A stretch of DNA of 64,000 nucleotides from Azospirillum melinis (GCF_013340935.1 NZ_WHOS01000001.1:1-64000); one strand, 5' to 3'; numbered from the stretch's first letter, positions 28,473 to 40,226 are shown. Notes: generated by a model not told the origin, from the letters alone. Made by a program: numbers and translations.

Positions 28473-30509
28473 TTATCGCGCCCCGTGCAACGTCCGCTCC
28501 AGAGCATCATGCAACTGCTTTGGGGTCAACGGCTTGTGCACGAGTTCGAAACCGTGCAGGGCGGCTTCCTCCTGGTGTTCGGGGCCGGTCTCGCCGGTGA
28601 GAATGATTCCCGGGGCGGACACTCCGGCAACGTCGCGAAGACGCTGGATGACCTGGGGGCCGACCTCGCCATTGCGCAGCCGGTAGTCGGCAATGACGAT
28701 GTCCGGCAGCCGGCCGGCATCCCGCACGCGCTCCACCGCCTCGTCGCCGGAGGCGGCGGTGATCACGTCATAGGTCCAGTTCTGCAGTATGGCCTGCAGT
28801 CCCGTCAGCACCAGGACATCGTCGTCGACGACCAGGGCGAGCAGACCTGGAGCGTGAGCCGGCCCCGGGGCACAGGGCGATCCCGAGAGTTCCATGTCGC
28901 CGTCGCCGAGGGGCACGTCGACGGAGAAATTCGAGCCCTGGCCGAGTTCCGACGTCACCTGGACCGGCAGGGCGAGGATCAGCGACAGGCGCCGCACGAT
29001 CGCCAGCCCGAGGCCAAGGCCTTGGCTGCGGTCGCGCTCGAGATTGCCGACTTGATGAAACTCGTCGAAGATGCGCTCCAGATGGCCGGGCGGGATGCCG
29101 ATCCCGGTGTCGCTCACCTCTATGCGGACCGAGCCGCCGGTGACGGCGCACTTGATGCGGACGCTTCCGTGATCGGTGTAGCGCACGGCATTTTCGACCA
29201 TGTTGCGGATCATGCGACCGAGCAGCATCGGGTCGGTGTGGACGACCAGGCAGCACGACTGCTCGATCTCGAACGCCACCCCCTTGGCCTGGGCCACCGG
29301 CGCGTAGGCTGCTGCGATGTCGTCGAGAATCGGACCGAGCGGTGCGTCGCCGACCTGCGGCTCGATCACACCGGAGTCCAGGCGGGACACGTCGAGCAGG
29401 CTGTCGAGCAGGGCCTTGAGCGTCTCCAGCCCGCGGTCGAGCAGCGCCAGGGCGTGCCGCCCCCGCTCGTCGGCAACGTGCGGTGCCAGTGCCGCCGAGA
29501 ACAGGAAGAGCGATTGCATGGGCTGGCGCAGGTCGTGGCTGGCTGCGGCCAGGAACCTGGATTTGGAGAGAAGGGCCTGGTCGGCCTCCGCCTTCGCCCG
29601 GCGCAGCGCCTGGTCCGCCTGGAAGCGATCGGTAACATCCTCCATCACCGACACGGCGCCGATGATGGCCCCCCTTGCGTCACGAACCGGCAGAGCCGAA
29701 TTGAGAATGGTTTTACGGCGACCGTTGAAGGCTTCGATGGCGATCACCTCGTCGAGCACCGTCTCGCCATGCGTGATGGCCCGGGCCGCGGCCCAATCTT
29801 GCGCCCCGATGCGCTCGCCCGTATTGTCCCGCCAACCCCGGTATTGTCCGAAATCATCGATGCCGATGGCGAGCAGGCCGCCCCAGATCTGTTGCGCGGC
29901 CGGATTGGCGCGCCGGATCATCCCGGCGGAGTCCAGGATGATCACACCCACCGGCAAGGTTTCCAGCACGCGGTCGAGCAGCGCCTCGTGGCCCCGCAGT
30001 TCCTCGGTCAACCGCCGGCGTTCGGTGACGTCCTGAAAATACACCGCCAGCCCCGCGGAGGACGGGAACGCACGCACTGCATACCAACCGCCAAGCGGCG
30101 GATAGAACACCTCGAACTCGACCGGAACCTGCTCGGTCATGGCACGCTGGTAGTTCTCCCACAACGGTGTGTCACGGGCGTCCGGAAACTCCTCCCACAG
30201 AAGGCGTCCGGTCAAATCGCGCCCTTGCGCCAGGAGATGGCGCGCGCGCCTGTTGATGAAGGTGATGCGCCAGTCACGGTCCACCTCATAGACGCTGTCG
30301 GTCGTGCTTTCGAGGATCGCGGCAGATCGCCGTTCCGCCGAGGAGACGGCTTGCATGGCGCGTGCGTGCCGCATTGCCTCGTGCCGCCTGTTCGAAAGAC
30401 GGGCCAGCGTCCACCCGAGCGCCACGGCCGGGATGCCCCCCACCATTACGCCGGTCAAGGCGGCCCAGAAGGTCATGCTGTGCTCTAATGCAGAAACGAG
30501 AAAACTCAT
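28473..30509 (-). CDS. PAS hybrid histidine kinase with receiver
   Basis: About 678 residues. A membrane-proximal helix (LTGVMVGGIPAVALGWTLA) is followed by three PAS-like segments (about 60-190, 190-300, 300-330), a HisKA domain with SHDLRQPMQSL carrying the phosphorylated His, a HATPase core (RNMVENAVRYTDHG; DTGIGIPPGHLERIFDEFHQ; GLGLGLAIVRR) and a C-terminal receiver (LVVDDDVLVL; IVIADYRL with the Asp). It is a complete hybrid kinase with both the donor His and acceptor Asp. Start uncertain: an upstream TTG adds 8 residues. It has no adjacent response regulator, so its output is likely a separate phosphotransfer protein. Confidence 0.85.
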   Translation of the reverse strand: MSFLVSALEHSMTFWAALTGVMVGGIPAVALGWTLARLSNRRHEAMRHARAMQAVSSAERRSAAILESTTDSVYEVDRDWRITFINRRARHLLAQGRDLTGRLLWEEFPDARDTPLWENYQRAMTEQVPVEFEVFYPPLGGWYAVRAFPSSAGLAVYFQDVTERRRLTEELRGHEALLDRVLETLPVGVIILDSAGMIRRANPAAQQIWGGLLAIGIDDFGQYRGWRDNTGERIGAQDWAAARAITHGETVLDEVIAIEAFNGRRKTILNSALPVRDARGAIIGAVSVMEDVTDRFQADQALRRAKAEADQALLSKSRFLAAASHDLRQPMQSLFLFSAALAPHVADERGRHALALLDRGLETLKALLDSLLDVSRLDSGVIEPQVGDAPLGPILDDIAAAYAPVAQAKGVAFEIEQSCCLVVHTDPMLLGRMIRNMVENAVRYTDHGSVRIKCAVTGGSVRIEVSDTGIGIPPGHLERIFDEFHQVGNLERDRSQGLGLGLAIVRRLSLILALPVQVTSELGQGSNFSVDVPLGDGDMELSGSPCAPGPAHAPGLLALVVDDDVLVLTGLQAILQNWTYDVITAASGDEAVERVRDAGRLPDIVIADYRLRNGEVGPQVIQRLRDVAGVSAPGIILTGETGPEHQEEAALHGFELVHKPLTPKQLHDALERTLHGAR

Positions 30510-30632
30510 GTCAACGGCGTTGGCGTGTTTCAACGAGCAAGATCGTTCTCTCCGATCGTCAGGATCTCGGGCGGATCAACCGCGGTTGCACAGCGACGGT
30601 GCCGCTCGTCATCGACAACAGCCCTTCCCCGG

Positions 30633-30962
30633 CTATTGTCCGCTGCGTCGAACCGGCCCGTGCGACGTGAACACCCGTCCGCCCGTGGACAGAGCGCTTG
30701 GCAGCGGCAAGCGGCGCGCGCAACAGCCACAGCCGGCGGGATGCGCAGCCGCAGCCCGGTGTTGGGAGGTCCCGCTCGGGTCGGTTGCGGCGTGGGCAAT
30801 GCGGCCGCCCGGGTTGCCGCCGGCAATGGCTGGTGCGTTGAGGATCGTTCGCGGTGCTGCGGCCCCGCATTCCGGGCAGGCGCATGGATCCCGGAACTGT
30901 GCCATGGGCCGCATCGCCGTGAAGGGCCCGCAAGCTTCGCACGCATAGTCGTAGATCGGCAT
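30633..30962 (-). CDS. FmdB-type zinc-ribbon regulator
   Basis: A 109-residue protein whose N-terminus MPIYDYACEACG and CPECG at about 30 form the two CxxC zinc pairs of the FmdB zinc-ribbon family. The rest is low-complexity, with a CGCC motif. In methylotrophs FmdB is associated with control of one-carbon genes, but in many genomes the function is unknown. The start has AGGAGACGTC. It lies next to a formaldehyde-type dehydrogenase (31096), which is a reasonable pairing. Confidence 0.75.
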   Translation of the reverse strand: MPIYDYACEACGPFTAMRPMAQFRDPCACPECGAAAPRTILNAPAIAGGNPGGRIAHAATDPSGTSQHRAAAAHPAGCGCCARRLPLPSALSTGGRVFTSHGPVRRSGQ

Positions 30963-30978
30963 GACGTCTCCTCACGAT

Positions 30979-31032
30979 AAGCAGGTTTTCCCAGATCGGG
31001 CCACAGATGGTCCGGGCTGGGAAAACCTGCTT
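30979..31032 (-). terminator. Long hairpin downstream of the second alcohol dehydrogenase
   Basis: A 15-bp perfect inverted repeat (AAGCAGGTTTTCCCA and TGGGAAAACCTGCTT) with an inner CGGGCC/GGTCCG stem. It lies between the dehydrogenase stop (31096) and the FmdB start (30962), both leftward. It could terminate the upstream gene or be a small repeat element. Confidence 0.6.
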
Positions 31033-31095
31033 GGAACCCATCCGGCGGGATGGCGGACAGGCCGGGCGAGCGGCTGCCCGCCCGGCCCGGCTGGT

Positions 31096-32250
31096 TCAGG
31101 CGGCGGGCTTGAGGACCACCTTGGTCCAGCCATCGTCGCGCGCGTCGAAGTGCTGGTAGGCGTTCGGCGCCTCTTGCAGCGGCAGCTCATGCGAGATGAT
31201 GAAGGACGGCTTCGCCCGGCCGGTCGAGATGAGGTCGCGCAGTTGCCGGTTATATGCCTTCACATTGCATTGGCCGGTGCCGATGGTCTGCCCCTTGAAC
31301 CACAGGAGGCCGTAGTCGAAAACGATCTCGCCCTGCTTGTAGAGCGGGTCCTGTGGGGCCGGGTCCTCCGGCGCGTAGACGCCGACGACGCCGATGCCGC
31401 CGGTGAATTTCACCGACTTGACCAGGTCGTTCATGGTCATGTTGGGGTGCTCGTGGCCCTCCGGGTCGTGCGCCTGGTAGCCGACGCACTCGCAGCCGCG
31501 GTCGGCGCCGATGCCGTTCGTCAACGCAAGGACCTGGTCCACCGGGGAGCCCTTGGAATCGTCGATAGGCAGGGCCCCGATTGATTCTGCGAGGCGCAAA
31601 CGGTCGGGGTGACGGTCGACGACCATGACCATGCAGGCGCCCTTGATCATTGCCGCGTGGGCAGCCATGAGGCCGACCGGCCCGGCCCCGTAGATGACGA
31701 CCGACTCGCCGGGACGCAGTCCTGCGAGTTCGGTGACGTGCCAGCCGGTCGGAAAGATGTCGGCCAGCATCACATAGTCGTTCTGCCGCTCCTCCGCGTC
31801 CGGCGGCAGCTTCAGGCAATTGTAGTCGCCGTAGGGAACGCGCAGAAGGTCGGCCTGGCCACCCCGATACGGTCCCATGTCGGCGAAGCCGTACGCGGCG
31901 CCGGCCATGTTCGGCATGACGCTTCGATCCGCTGTGGTCAGGCAGAACGCGCTCAGGCCGCGCTCGCAGTTCTTGCAGAATCCGCAGCCGATGTTGAAAG
32001 GGATGGCGACCCAGTCCCCGACCTTCACCCGATCGACGGCGTCGCCCACTTCGGCCACCTGCCCGAGGTTCTCGTGCCCGAACACGCCGCCCTTCGGGAA
32101 GTCGGTCCGGCCCTCATACATGTGCAGGTCGGAGCCGCAGATGTTGGTGCTCGTGATCCGCACCAGCACGTCGGTCGGTCGCTCGATCCGCGCATCGGGC
32201 ACGTCCTGTACCGCGACATCGCGCGGTCCGTTATAGACAACTGCTCTCAT
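31096..32250 (-). CDS. Zinc-dependent alcohol dehydrogenase (glutathione-independent formaldehyde type)
   Basis: A 384-residue dehydrogenase. The catalytic site reads TNICGSDLHMYEGRT with a GHE motif (FGHENLGQV). The structural-zinc loop has CGFCKNCERGLSAFC. The NAD fold is marked by GAGPVGLMAA, and VVDRHPDRLRLAE follows. The 23-residue insert near QAHDPEGHEHPNMT and the TGQCNVKAYN end are features of the FdhA group that oxidises formaldehyde with NAD and no glutathione. It is oriented opposite to the similar gene at 24135 and unlikely to be its duplicate, as the two are divergent in sequence. Confidence 0.85.
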   Translation of the reverse strand: MRAVVYNGPRDVAVQDVPDARIERPTDVLVRITSTNICGSDLHMYEGRTDFPKGGVFGHENLGQVAEVGDAVDRVKVGDWVAIPFNIGCGFCKNCERGLSAFCLTTADRSVMPNMAGAAYGFADMGPYRGGQADLLRVPYGDYNCLKLPPDAEERQNDYVMLADIFPTGWHVTELAGLRPGESVVIYGAGPVGLMAAHAAMIKGACMVMVVDRHPDRLRLAESIGALPIDDSKGSPVDQVLALTNGIGADRGCECVGYQAHDPEGHEHPNMTMNDLVKSVKFTGGIGVVGVYAPEDPAPQDPLYKQGEIVFDYGLLWFKGQTIGTGQCNVKAYNRQLRDLISTGRAKPSFIISHELPLQEAPNAYQHFDARDDGWTKVVLKPAA

Positions 32251-32698
32251 CTCGTTCTCCCGACCTGAAGCTGCATGGTCGATAGGAAGAGTGTCGCGCA
32301 GCCTGCCATCGATCTACCCGGACGTTCCCTGAGGAAGTTTCCGTAGCGCGGCTCGATTCCCGCTCACCGCTTCAGGGTCTACCGGCCCGCCTCGGTTCAC
32401 GGGCCTTCGCCACTCTGCACTCAAGATGCCGCGCGCATCGGGCGTTCCGGAGCGCACCATGTTGGGGGGCTGTGCCGAGACCGAGAAAATCGTCCGGACG
32501 GGCGACGGCGAACGACGGAAAGTTGATGACCGTCAAGGCGGCAAAACGATGCAGAGGCATAATCCGCCTCGCATAAGCCCTCCATACGGGAGCCTTCGAC
32601 TGTGTCGGGGCTGCCCGGGCGGGGCACCCGGCGTCACCAAGCCGGCGTCACCGGGATTGAGAACCGGATCCGTCATCAGTCCGTGAGAGGAAGCTGCG
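32251..32698. other. Gene-free interval of about 450 bases
   Basis: No convincing gene on either strand. The region separates the leftward dehydrogenase (start 32250) from the rightward HdeD gene (start 32699), so it must hold two divergent promoters. I looked for GGAAC-N16/17-GTT general-stress promoters and for FNR boxes and saw none that fit well. Confidence 0.5.
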
Positions 32699-33325
32699 AT
32701 GGGCACGACTTTCGGCGCAGACACCGCCTTTCCCAATTCCGGGCCCGCGAAGTCCGGGGCAATGAGCGCCATGCTGGCCCGGAACTGGTGGGCGATGGCA
32801 TTGCGCGGCGTATGCGCCGTCCTGTTCGGCTTGATCGCGCTGCTGCTTCCGGGCGCCACGATCGCTTCCCTCGTTCTGCTTTTCGCCGCCTACATGCTGG
32901 TCGACGGCGTGTTCGCCATCGTCGCCGGCGTGCGCGCGGCCACCCGCCACGAGCGATGGTGGCCCTTTATCCTCGAAGGGGTGATCGACCTCGCGGCGGG
33001 GCTGGTCGCCGTCGTCGCGCCGATCGCAACCGTTCTTGCCTTCGTCTGGCTCGGCGGCGCCTGGGCGGTCGTTTCGGGTGTGATGATGATCGCCGCCGCC
33101 GTCCGCCTGCGGACGTCGCATGGCAAATGGTGGCTGGGGTTCGGCGGTCTGGTGTCCATCGTCTGGGGCGTCCTGCTCTTCGTGGCACCGGTCGAGGGCG
33201 CGGTGGTCATGACGTGGTGGCTCGGCGCCTACGCGCTCGTCTTCGGCGGTGCGCTGATCGTGTTGGCGTTCCGGCTCAGAGGACACCGGAACGAGCCGCG
33301 CGGAGCGGTGCCGCAGGGTGCCTGA
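32699..33325 (+). CDS. hdeD: HdeD-family acid-resistance membrane protein
   Basis: A 208-residue protein with six hydrophobic helices in pairs, as in HdeD (ARNWWAMALRGVCAVLFGLI, VLLFAAYMLVDGVFAIVAG, WWPFILEGVIDLAAGLVAV, and others). HdeD-like proteins are linked to acid and heat tolerance and occur in stress islands. The start follows GAGGAAG. It is the first gene of the stress cluster and lies 87 bp upstream of grpE. Confidence 0.8.
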   Translation: MGTTFGADTAFPNSGPAKSGAMSAMLARNWWAMALRGVCAVLFGLIALLLPGATIASLVLLFAAYMLVDGVFAIVAGVRAATRHERWWPFILEGVIDLAAGLVAVVAPIATVLAFVWLGGAWAVVSGVMMIAAAVRLRTSHGKWWLGFGGLVSIVWGVLLFVAPVEGAVVMTWWLGAYALVFGGALIVLAFRLRGHRNEPRGAVPQGA

Positions 33326-33412
33326 AAGGGTGCCTGAGAGGCCGAGTGCCTGAGAAAGAACCGACCCCCAACTCCCCATTCCCATTCCATACCCGGCCGA
33401 GGTGGCGCACCC

Positions 33413-34135
33413 ATGATCCCTGACCCGAGACGCACCGATGCCATGCCGGACGAGCCTCCCGTGGACCGTGTCGACGAGGCGTCCGCCGAGTCCTTCCCCG
33501 CGAGCGACCCGCCGGCCTGGACGCCCGTTCGTGGCGAACGAGGGGCCATTCCCGAAGCCGCCACTCCCGAAGCCGAAGGCACCGGCAGAGACAGGGACGG
33601 CAACGATGGGGACGGCGATGATGCCGTCCCACGGCCCGAAAGCGAGGCGTCCCACCTCAAGGACCGGTTTCTGCGCGCGCTGGCGGAGCAGGAGAACATG
33701 CGGCGCCGGGCCGAGCGGGAGCGTGAGGACGCGGTGCGGTTCGCCGCCTCGGGGTTCGCGCGGGACGTGCTGCCGTCGGCCGACAACCTCCGACGCGCCA
33801 TCGAGAGCGTGCCGATGGAGTTCGCCGCGGCCGAATTGTGGGTCCAGAACCTCATGGCCGGCCTCGTGGCGACCGAGAAGGCGCTGCTCGACGCCTTTGC
33901 GAAGCACGGCATCCTCCGGATCGATCCGGCTCCCGGCGAGCCGTTCGATCCCCATCGCCATCAAGCGATGTTCGAAATGGAGGACAGCGGGCTGCCGGCC
34001 GGCACCGTGGCGCAGGTCCTGCAACCCGGCTACGCCCAGCATGAGCGTCTGTTGCGCCCCGCGCTGGTCGGTGTCGCCGGGAACGGCACCGCGCCATCCG
34101 ATCAACATACCGGCCCGGGCGGTATGGATTTCTGA
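33413..34135 (+). CDS. grpE: GrpE nucleotide-exchange factor
   Basis: A 240-residue protein. The acidic, disordered N-terminus is followed by the long GrpE helix (LKDRFLRALAEQENMRRRAE, REREDAVRFAASGFARDVLP) and a beta domain containing FDPHRHQAMFEMEDSGLPAG. The DPxxHxAM signature is intact. It releases ADP from the DnaK just downstream (30 bp). It is probably an accessory copy; alphaproteobacteria usually carry another grpE elsewhere. Confidence 0.9.
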   Translation: MIPDPRRTDAMPDEPPVDRVDEASAESFPASDPPAWTPVRGERGAIPEAATPEAEGTGRDRDGNDGDGDDAVPRPESEASHLKDRFLRALAEQENMRRRAEREREDAVRFAASGFARDVLPSADNLRRAIESVPMEFAAAELWVQNLMAGLVATEKALLDAFAKHGILRIDPAPGEPFDPHRHQAMFEMEDSGLPAGTVAQVLQPGYAQHERLLRPALVGVAGNGTAPSDQHTGPGGMDF

Positions 34136-34165
34136 CAACCGGGACAGAACACGCCGGAGGACGAC

Positions 34166-36100
<1,935 letters not shown>

Positions 36101-36127
36101 GTGCCACGGGAAAGGAGCACCGCAGCC

Positions 36128-38752
36128 ATGGACCTCGAAAAATACACCGATCGGGCGAAGGGTTTCCTCCAGTCGGCACAGACGCTGGCGGTGAGCCGCG
36201 GCCATCAGCGCCTGACGCCGGAGCACCTGCTCAAGGTGTTGCTGGAGGATTCGGAAGGGCTTTGTGCGAACCTCGTCCGCACGGCCGGAGGCGACCCGAA
36301 GGCAGCGCTTTCAGCCGTCGACGCCGCGCTCGACACGCTGCCGCGCGTCGAAGGGGCCGGCGCCGGGCAGGTCTACATGGCGCCGGAACTGGCGCGCGTC
36401 TTCGAGGCCGCCGAGCAGCTGGCGCAGAAGGCCGGCGACAGCTTCGTCACCGTGGAGCGGCTGCTGCTGGCGCTGGCCGCCGCCGCGGGCACGCCGGCCG
36501 CGAAGGCGCTGGCCTCGGCGGGGGTCAACGCCCAGGGCCTCAACAAGGCCATCGAGGACATCCGCAAGGGCCGCACCGCCGATACGGCCTCGGCCGAGGA
36601 CGGGTACGACGCGCTGAAGAAGTACACGCGCGACCTCACGGCCGTAGCGCGCGACGGCAAGCTCGACCCCGTCATCGGCCGCGACGAGGAGATCCGCCGC
36701 ACGATCCAGGTTCTCGCACGCCGCACCAAGAACAACCCGGTGCTGATCGGCGAGCCGGGCGTCGGCAAGACCGCCATCGTCGAAGGCCTGGCGCAGCGCA
36801 TCGTCAAGGGCGATGTGCCCGAAAGCCTGAAGGACAAGAAGCTGCTGTCGCTCGACCTCGGTTCCCTGTTGGCCGGGGCCAAGTACCGCGGCGAGTTCGA
36901 GGAGCGGCTGAAAGCGGTCCTGTCGGAAGTCACCTCTGGCCGGGAAGGGGTCATCCTCTTCATCGACGAACTGCACACGCTGGTCGGCGCCGGAAAGACG
37001 GACGGGGCGATGGACGCCTCCAACATGCTGAAACCGGCGCTCGCCCGGGGCGAACTGCACTGTGTCGGCGCCACCACGCTGGAGGAGTACCGCAAGCACA
37101 TCGAGAAGGACGCCGCCCTGGCCCGGCGCTTCCAGCCCGTCTTCGTCGGGGAGCCGACGGTGGAGGATACCATCTCCATCCTGCGCGGCATCAAGGAGAA
37201 ATACGAGGTTCACCACGGCGTGCGCATCACCGACAGCGCCATCGTCGCCGCGGCGACGCTGTCGCATCGCTACATCACCGACCGCTTCCTCCCCGACAAG
37301 GCCATCGACCTGATGGACGAAGCGTCCTCGCGGCTTCGCATGGCGGTCGATTCCAAGCCCGAGGAGCTCGACGAGCTCGACCGCCGCATCGTGCAGATGA
37401 AGATCGAGCGCGAAGCGCTCAGGAAGGAGAGCGATCCAGCCTCGCGGGAGCGCCTGCAGAGGCTGGAGAAGGAGCTCGGCGAGCTGGAGCAGAATTCCGC
37501 CGAACTCACGGCGAAGTGGCGGGCGGAGAAGGAGAAGCTCGCCGGGGCGCGGACGCTGAAGGAGCGGCTCGACCAAGCCCGCATCGAACTGGAGCAGGCG
37601 CAGCGGCGCGGCGACTGGGCCCGCGCGGGCGAACTCGCCTACGGCATCGTTCCCGATCTCGAAAGCAAGCTGAAGGACGCCGAGGCGCAAGGCGACCAGC
37701 AGATGCTCGAGGAGGCGGTCACCGCCGAGCACATCGCCGCCGTCGTGTCCCGCTGGACCGGCATCCCGGTCGACAAGATGCTGGAGGGCGAGCGCGAGAA
37801 GCTGCTGCACATGGAGGGCGCGCTGAGGCGGCGTGTCATCGGGCAGGACGAAGCCATCGTCGCGGTCTCGAACGCGGTGCGCCGCGCCCGCGCCGGGCTT
37901 CAGGATCCGAACCGGCCGATGGGATCCTTCCTGTTCCTGGGCCCGACCGGTGTGGGCAAGACCGAGCTGACCAAGGCCCTGGCCGAATTCCTGTTCGACG
38001 ACGAGCATGCGATGGTGCGCATCGACATGTCGGAGTTCATGGAGAAGCACTCCGTGGCCCGCCTGATCGGTGCCCCTCCAGGCTATGTCGGCTACGAAGA
38101 GGGCGGCAGCCTGACCGAGGCGGTGCGGCGCCGGCCCTATCAGGTCGTCCTGTTCGACGAGGTGGAGAAGGCGCATCCGGATGTCTTCAACGTGCTGCTC
38201 CAGGTGCTCGACGACGGGCGCCTGACCGATGGGCAGGGGCGCACGGCCGACTTCCGCAACACGCTGATCGTGATGACCTCCAACCTCGGCAGCGAGTATC
38301 TGGCGACCTTGGGGGAGAACCAGGACGTCGACACGGTGCGCGCCGGGGTGATGGAGGCGGTGCGGGCGGCGTTCCGGCCCGAGTTCCTGAACCGGCTCGA
38401 CGAGGTCCTGATCTTCCGCCGCCTCTCGCGCGAGGACATGGGCGGCATCGTCGACATCCAGCTCCAGCGGCTGCAACGGCTGCTCGACGACCGCAAGGTC
38501 GTGCTGCAGGTGGGCGACGCGGCGAAGCGATGGCTGGCCGACGCCGGCTACGATCCGGTGTACGGCGCCCGGCCCTTGAAGCGGGTGATCCAGCGCGAAC
38601 TGCAGAATGTGCTCGCCGAGATGATCCTGCGCGGCGAAGTCCGCGACGGCGATACGGTCCGGGTCACCGCCACGGAACTGGGCCTGCTCATCGAGCCGCC
38701 GCAGCATGGTGACGGGGCGATGGAGCAGCCGTCTCGAAACGCTGCGGAGTGA
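36128..38752 (+). CDS. clpB: ClpB disaggregase
   Basis: An 874-residue AAA+ protein. The Clp-N repeat ([20 protein letters not shown]) is followed by AAA1 ([33 protein letters not shown]), a coiled-coil middle domain near residues 400-530 and AAA2 ([23 protein letters not shown]). It has no zinc-binding ClpG/ClpK-type N-terminus, so it is a standard ClpB. With DnaK and GrpE it resolves aggregates. The start at 36128 is after GGAG; the gene lies 27 bp past dnaK. Confidence 0.93.
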   Translation: MDLEKYTDRAKGFLQSAQTLAVSRGHQRLTPEHLLKVLLEDSEGLCANLVRTAGGDPKAALSAVDAALDTLPRVEGAGAGQVYMAPELARVFEAAEQLAQKAGDSFVTVERLLLALAAAAGTPAAKALASAGVNAQGLNKAIEDIRKGRTADTASAEDGYDALKKYTRDLTAVARDGKLDPVIGRDEEIRRTIQVLARRTKNNPVLIGEPGVGKTAIVEGLAQRIVKGDVPESLKDKKLLSLDLGSLLAGAKYRGEFEERLKAVLSEVTSGREGVILFIDELHTLVGAGKTDGAMDASNMLKPALARGELHCVGATTLEEYRKHIEKDAALARRFQPVFVGEPTVEDTISILRGIKEKYEVHHGVRITDSAIVAAATLSHRYITDRFLPDKAIDLMDEASSRLRMAVDSKPEELDELDRRIVQMKIEREALRKESDPASRERLQRLEKELGELEQNSAELTAKWRAEKEKLAGARTLKERLDQARIELEQAQRRGDWARAGELAYGIVPDLESKLKDAEAQGDQQMLEEAVTAEHIAAVVSRWTGIPVDKMLEGEREKLLHMEGALRRRVIGQDEAIVAVSNAVRRARAGLQDPNRPMGSFLFLGPTGVGKTELTKALAEFLFDDEHAMVRIDMSEFMEKHSVARLIGAPPGYVGYEEGGSLTEAVRRRPYQVVLFDEVEKAHPDVFNVLLQVLDDGRLTDGQGRTADFRNTLIVMTSNLGSEYLATLGENQDVDTVRAGVMEAVRAAFRPEFLNRLDEVLIFRRLSREDMGGIVDIQLQRLQRLLDDRKVVLQVGDAAKRWLADAGYDPVYGARPLKRVIQRELQNVLAEMILRGEVRDGDTVRVTATELGLLIEPPQHGDGAMEQPSRNAAE

Positions 38753-38756
38753 CAGG

Positions 38757-39056
38757 ATGTACGCCCGGATGACGCGGTTCCGATTGAAGCTGGGAGCCAG
38801 GGACGAATGGTTCCGGCTGCGGGACGGGATGAAGGCCGACATTCATGCCCTGAAGGGTCTGAGGCACTGGGTCGCCCTTCAGGGGGACGACGGCGAGGTC
38901 GTGGTCATCGCCATCCATGACTCGGTGTGGAGCGCCGAGGCGGCCATGCCCGATGTGCTGAAGCTCTGGCAACGGATCGCCCACCTCATGGACGATCCGC
39001 CCTCAACCAGGTTTTACGACGTCACGCGCTTCGACACGATCTTCGACACTGTCTAG
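38757..39056 (+). CDS. Antibiotic-biosynthesis-monooxygenase-like small protein
   Basis: A 99-residue alpha/beta protein with the ferredoxin-like layout of ABM domains: MTRFRLKLGARDEWFRLRDG, then GLRHWVALQGDDGEVVVIAI and a helical end. No cofactor site is visible; ABM-fold proteins are often heme-degrading or quinol-oxidising, or simply stress-induced. It starts 4 bp after the clpB stop and is surely co-transcribed. Confidence 0.65.
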   Translation: MYARMTRFRLKLGARDEWFRLRDGMKADIHALKGLRHWVALQGDDGEVVVIAIHDSVWSAEAAMPDVLKLWQRIAHLMDDPPSTRFYDVTRFDTIFDTV

Positions 39057-39094
39057 CAAGCGCAAGGGCCGGCTGCAGAAGGCGGAGGAAAGGC

Positions 39095-39544
39095 ATGGCT
39101 TTTGGATTGCCGCACCCACGCGATCACAACCTTTGGCGAAGGCCGCCGACCATGCCGGGCGTGTCGCTGCCCGCGACGACCGCCGTGCCGATGGCCTACA
39201 TCCACCGGCCGTCCCCCTCCGTCACGCAATCGGGGCCCGGCCGCAAGCAGTGGGTTCTGGAGTTCGAGCCGACCGACCCGCCGTTTCCGGATCCGGTCAC
39301 GGGCTGGACCGGGAGCGCCGCCCCCTTCAGCCACATCCAGCTCTTCTTTCCGGATCTGAACAGCGCCGTGTCCTTCGCCGAGCGGCACGGCTGGCGCTAT
39401 CAGGTTGATGAACCGCCGAAGAAGAAGATAACCGCGAAGAATTACGCCGACAACCTCAAGTACGAACTCGCCGGTCCCATTCAAAGTGCAAAGAAGTGGA
39501 AGGACGATATACCGGGAAGTCGTCGACCGATCGGTATTCGTTGA
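39095..39544 (+). CDS. NDUFS4-like complex I subunit homologue
   Basis: A 149-residue protein resembling the 18-kDa accessory subunit of NADH dehydrogenase (ETC complex I subunit family). It has QWVLEFEPTDPPFPDPVTGW, WTGSAAPFSHIQLFFPD and SFAERHGWRYQV; the family's WTGSxD and FxxxxxAxxxAxxxGWxY patterns are evident. Alphaproteobacteria usually carry such a gene away from chaperones; here it is inside the chaperone run, after GGAGGAAAGG. A role in stabilising complex I under stress is a guess. The N-terminal 30 residues are less certain; an internal ATG near 39192 is possible. Confidence 0.7.
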   Translation: MAFGLPHPRDHNLWRRPPTMPGVSLPATTAVPMAYIHRPSPSVTQSGPGRKQWVLEFEPTDPPFPDPVTGWTGSAAPFSHIQLFFPDLNSAVSFAERHGWRYQVDEPPKKKITAKNYADNLKYELAGPIQSAKKWKDDIPGSRRPIGIR

Positions 39545-39566
39545 AGGTTCGCATGGGACTTATTTG
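39540..39566 (+). promoter_or_regulatory. Candidate sigma-32-like promoter of hsp20
   Basis: GTTGAA-N13-CTTATTTG resembles the heat-shock -35 (CTTGAA) and -10 (CCATnT/CTTATnT) pattern. It lies 58 bp before the hsp20 start and overlaps the 3' end of the previous gene. The match is weak (one mismatch at each end). Confidence 0.3.
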
Positions 39567-39623
39567 TTTGGAACTTTGGAATATTCATTTCAAAGAAACA
39601 AGTCAACGGCAAGGAGGACAGCC

Positions 39624-40226
39624 ATGGCGCAGCGTTCCCAACTTCCATCGCTCTTCGCAGGCTCGCCGTTTCCATGGTCGGGCGCCGACCCCTTCTCGAT
39701 GCTCCAGCGCGAGATGGGCCGTCTGCTTGGCGAGGCCGCCCGCGGCGGCGGTGCGCTCGTGCAGACGGCAGAGACCCCGGCGATCATGGCGCCGCGCATC
39801 GACATCAGCGAGAGCGAGAGCGACATCAAGGTCCGCGCCGAGCTTCCCGGCGTCGATCCGCAGGACGTCGAAGTCACGGCCACCGAGGATTTGCTGACGA
39901 TCCGCGGCGAGAAGCGGGTCGTGCGCGACGAGGGCCAGGAGCATTTCCACCTCGTGGAACGCGCCTACGGGGCGTTCGTCCGGAACATCCGCTTGCCGTT
40001 CAAGGTGGACCCCGGACAGGTCCAGGCGAATTTCGAGAACGGCGTGCTGACGATCGCCCTGCCGAAGCCAACGGAACTTCAGCCGCGCACGAGCCGCATC
40101 GAGGTCAAGGGGGCCGGACAGCCGGGCGCTTCGGAACAGACGCTGAAGAGCGCCGCCGACGAAATGCGCACCGCCAACGCACCCCAGGAGGAACCGGCAT
40201 CCAAGGCCGGTGCGGGCACCCGGTAA
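39624..40226 (+). CDS. Hsp20 small heat-shock protein
   Basis: A 200-residue alpha-crystallin-type chaperone. The core (about 55-150) has the patterns IDISESESDIKVRAELPGVD, DLLTIRGEKR and FRxxxRLPF-type VRNIRLPFKVDPGQVQANFE, ending GVLTIALPKP. The last 40 residues are a long hydrophilic tail. The N-terminus is a short phenylalanine-rich arm. It starts after AAGGAGGA and is preceded by an AT-richer intergenic stretch. It is predicted to hold unfolded proteins for DnaK/ClpB. Confidence 0.9.
   Translation: MAQRSQLPSLFAGSPFPWSGADPFSMLQREMGRLLGEAARGGGALVQTAETPAIMAPRIDISESESDIKVRAELPGVDPQDVEVTATEDLLTIRGEKRVVRDEGQEHFHLVERAYGAFVRNIRLPFKVDPGQVQANFENGVLTIALPKPTELQPRTSRIEVKGAGQPGASEQTLKSAADEMRTANAPQEEPASKAGAGTR

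Noticed and set aside
32251..32698. EcfG-type general-stress promoter for HdeD/dehydrogenase genes
   Set aside because: A GGAAC occurs on the minus strand but without a GTT at 16-17 bases.
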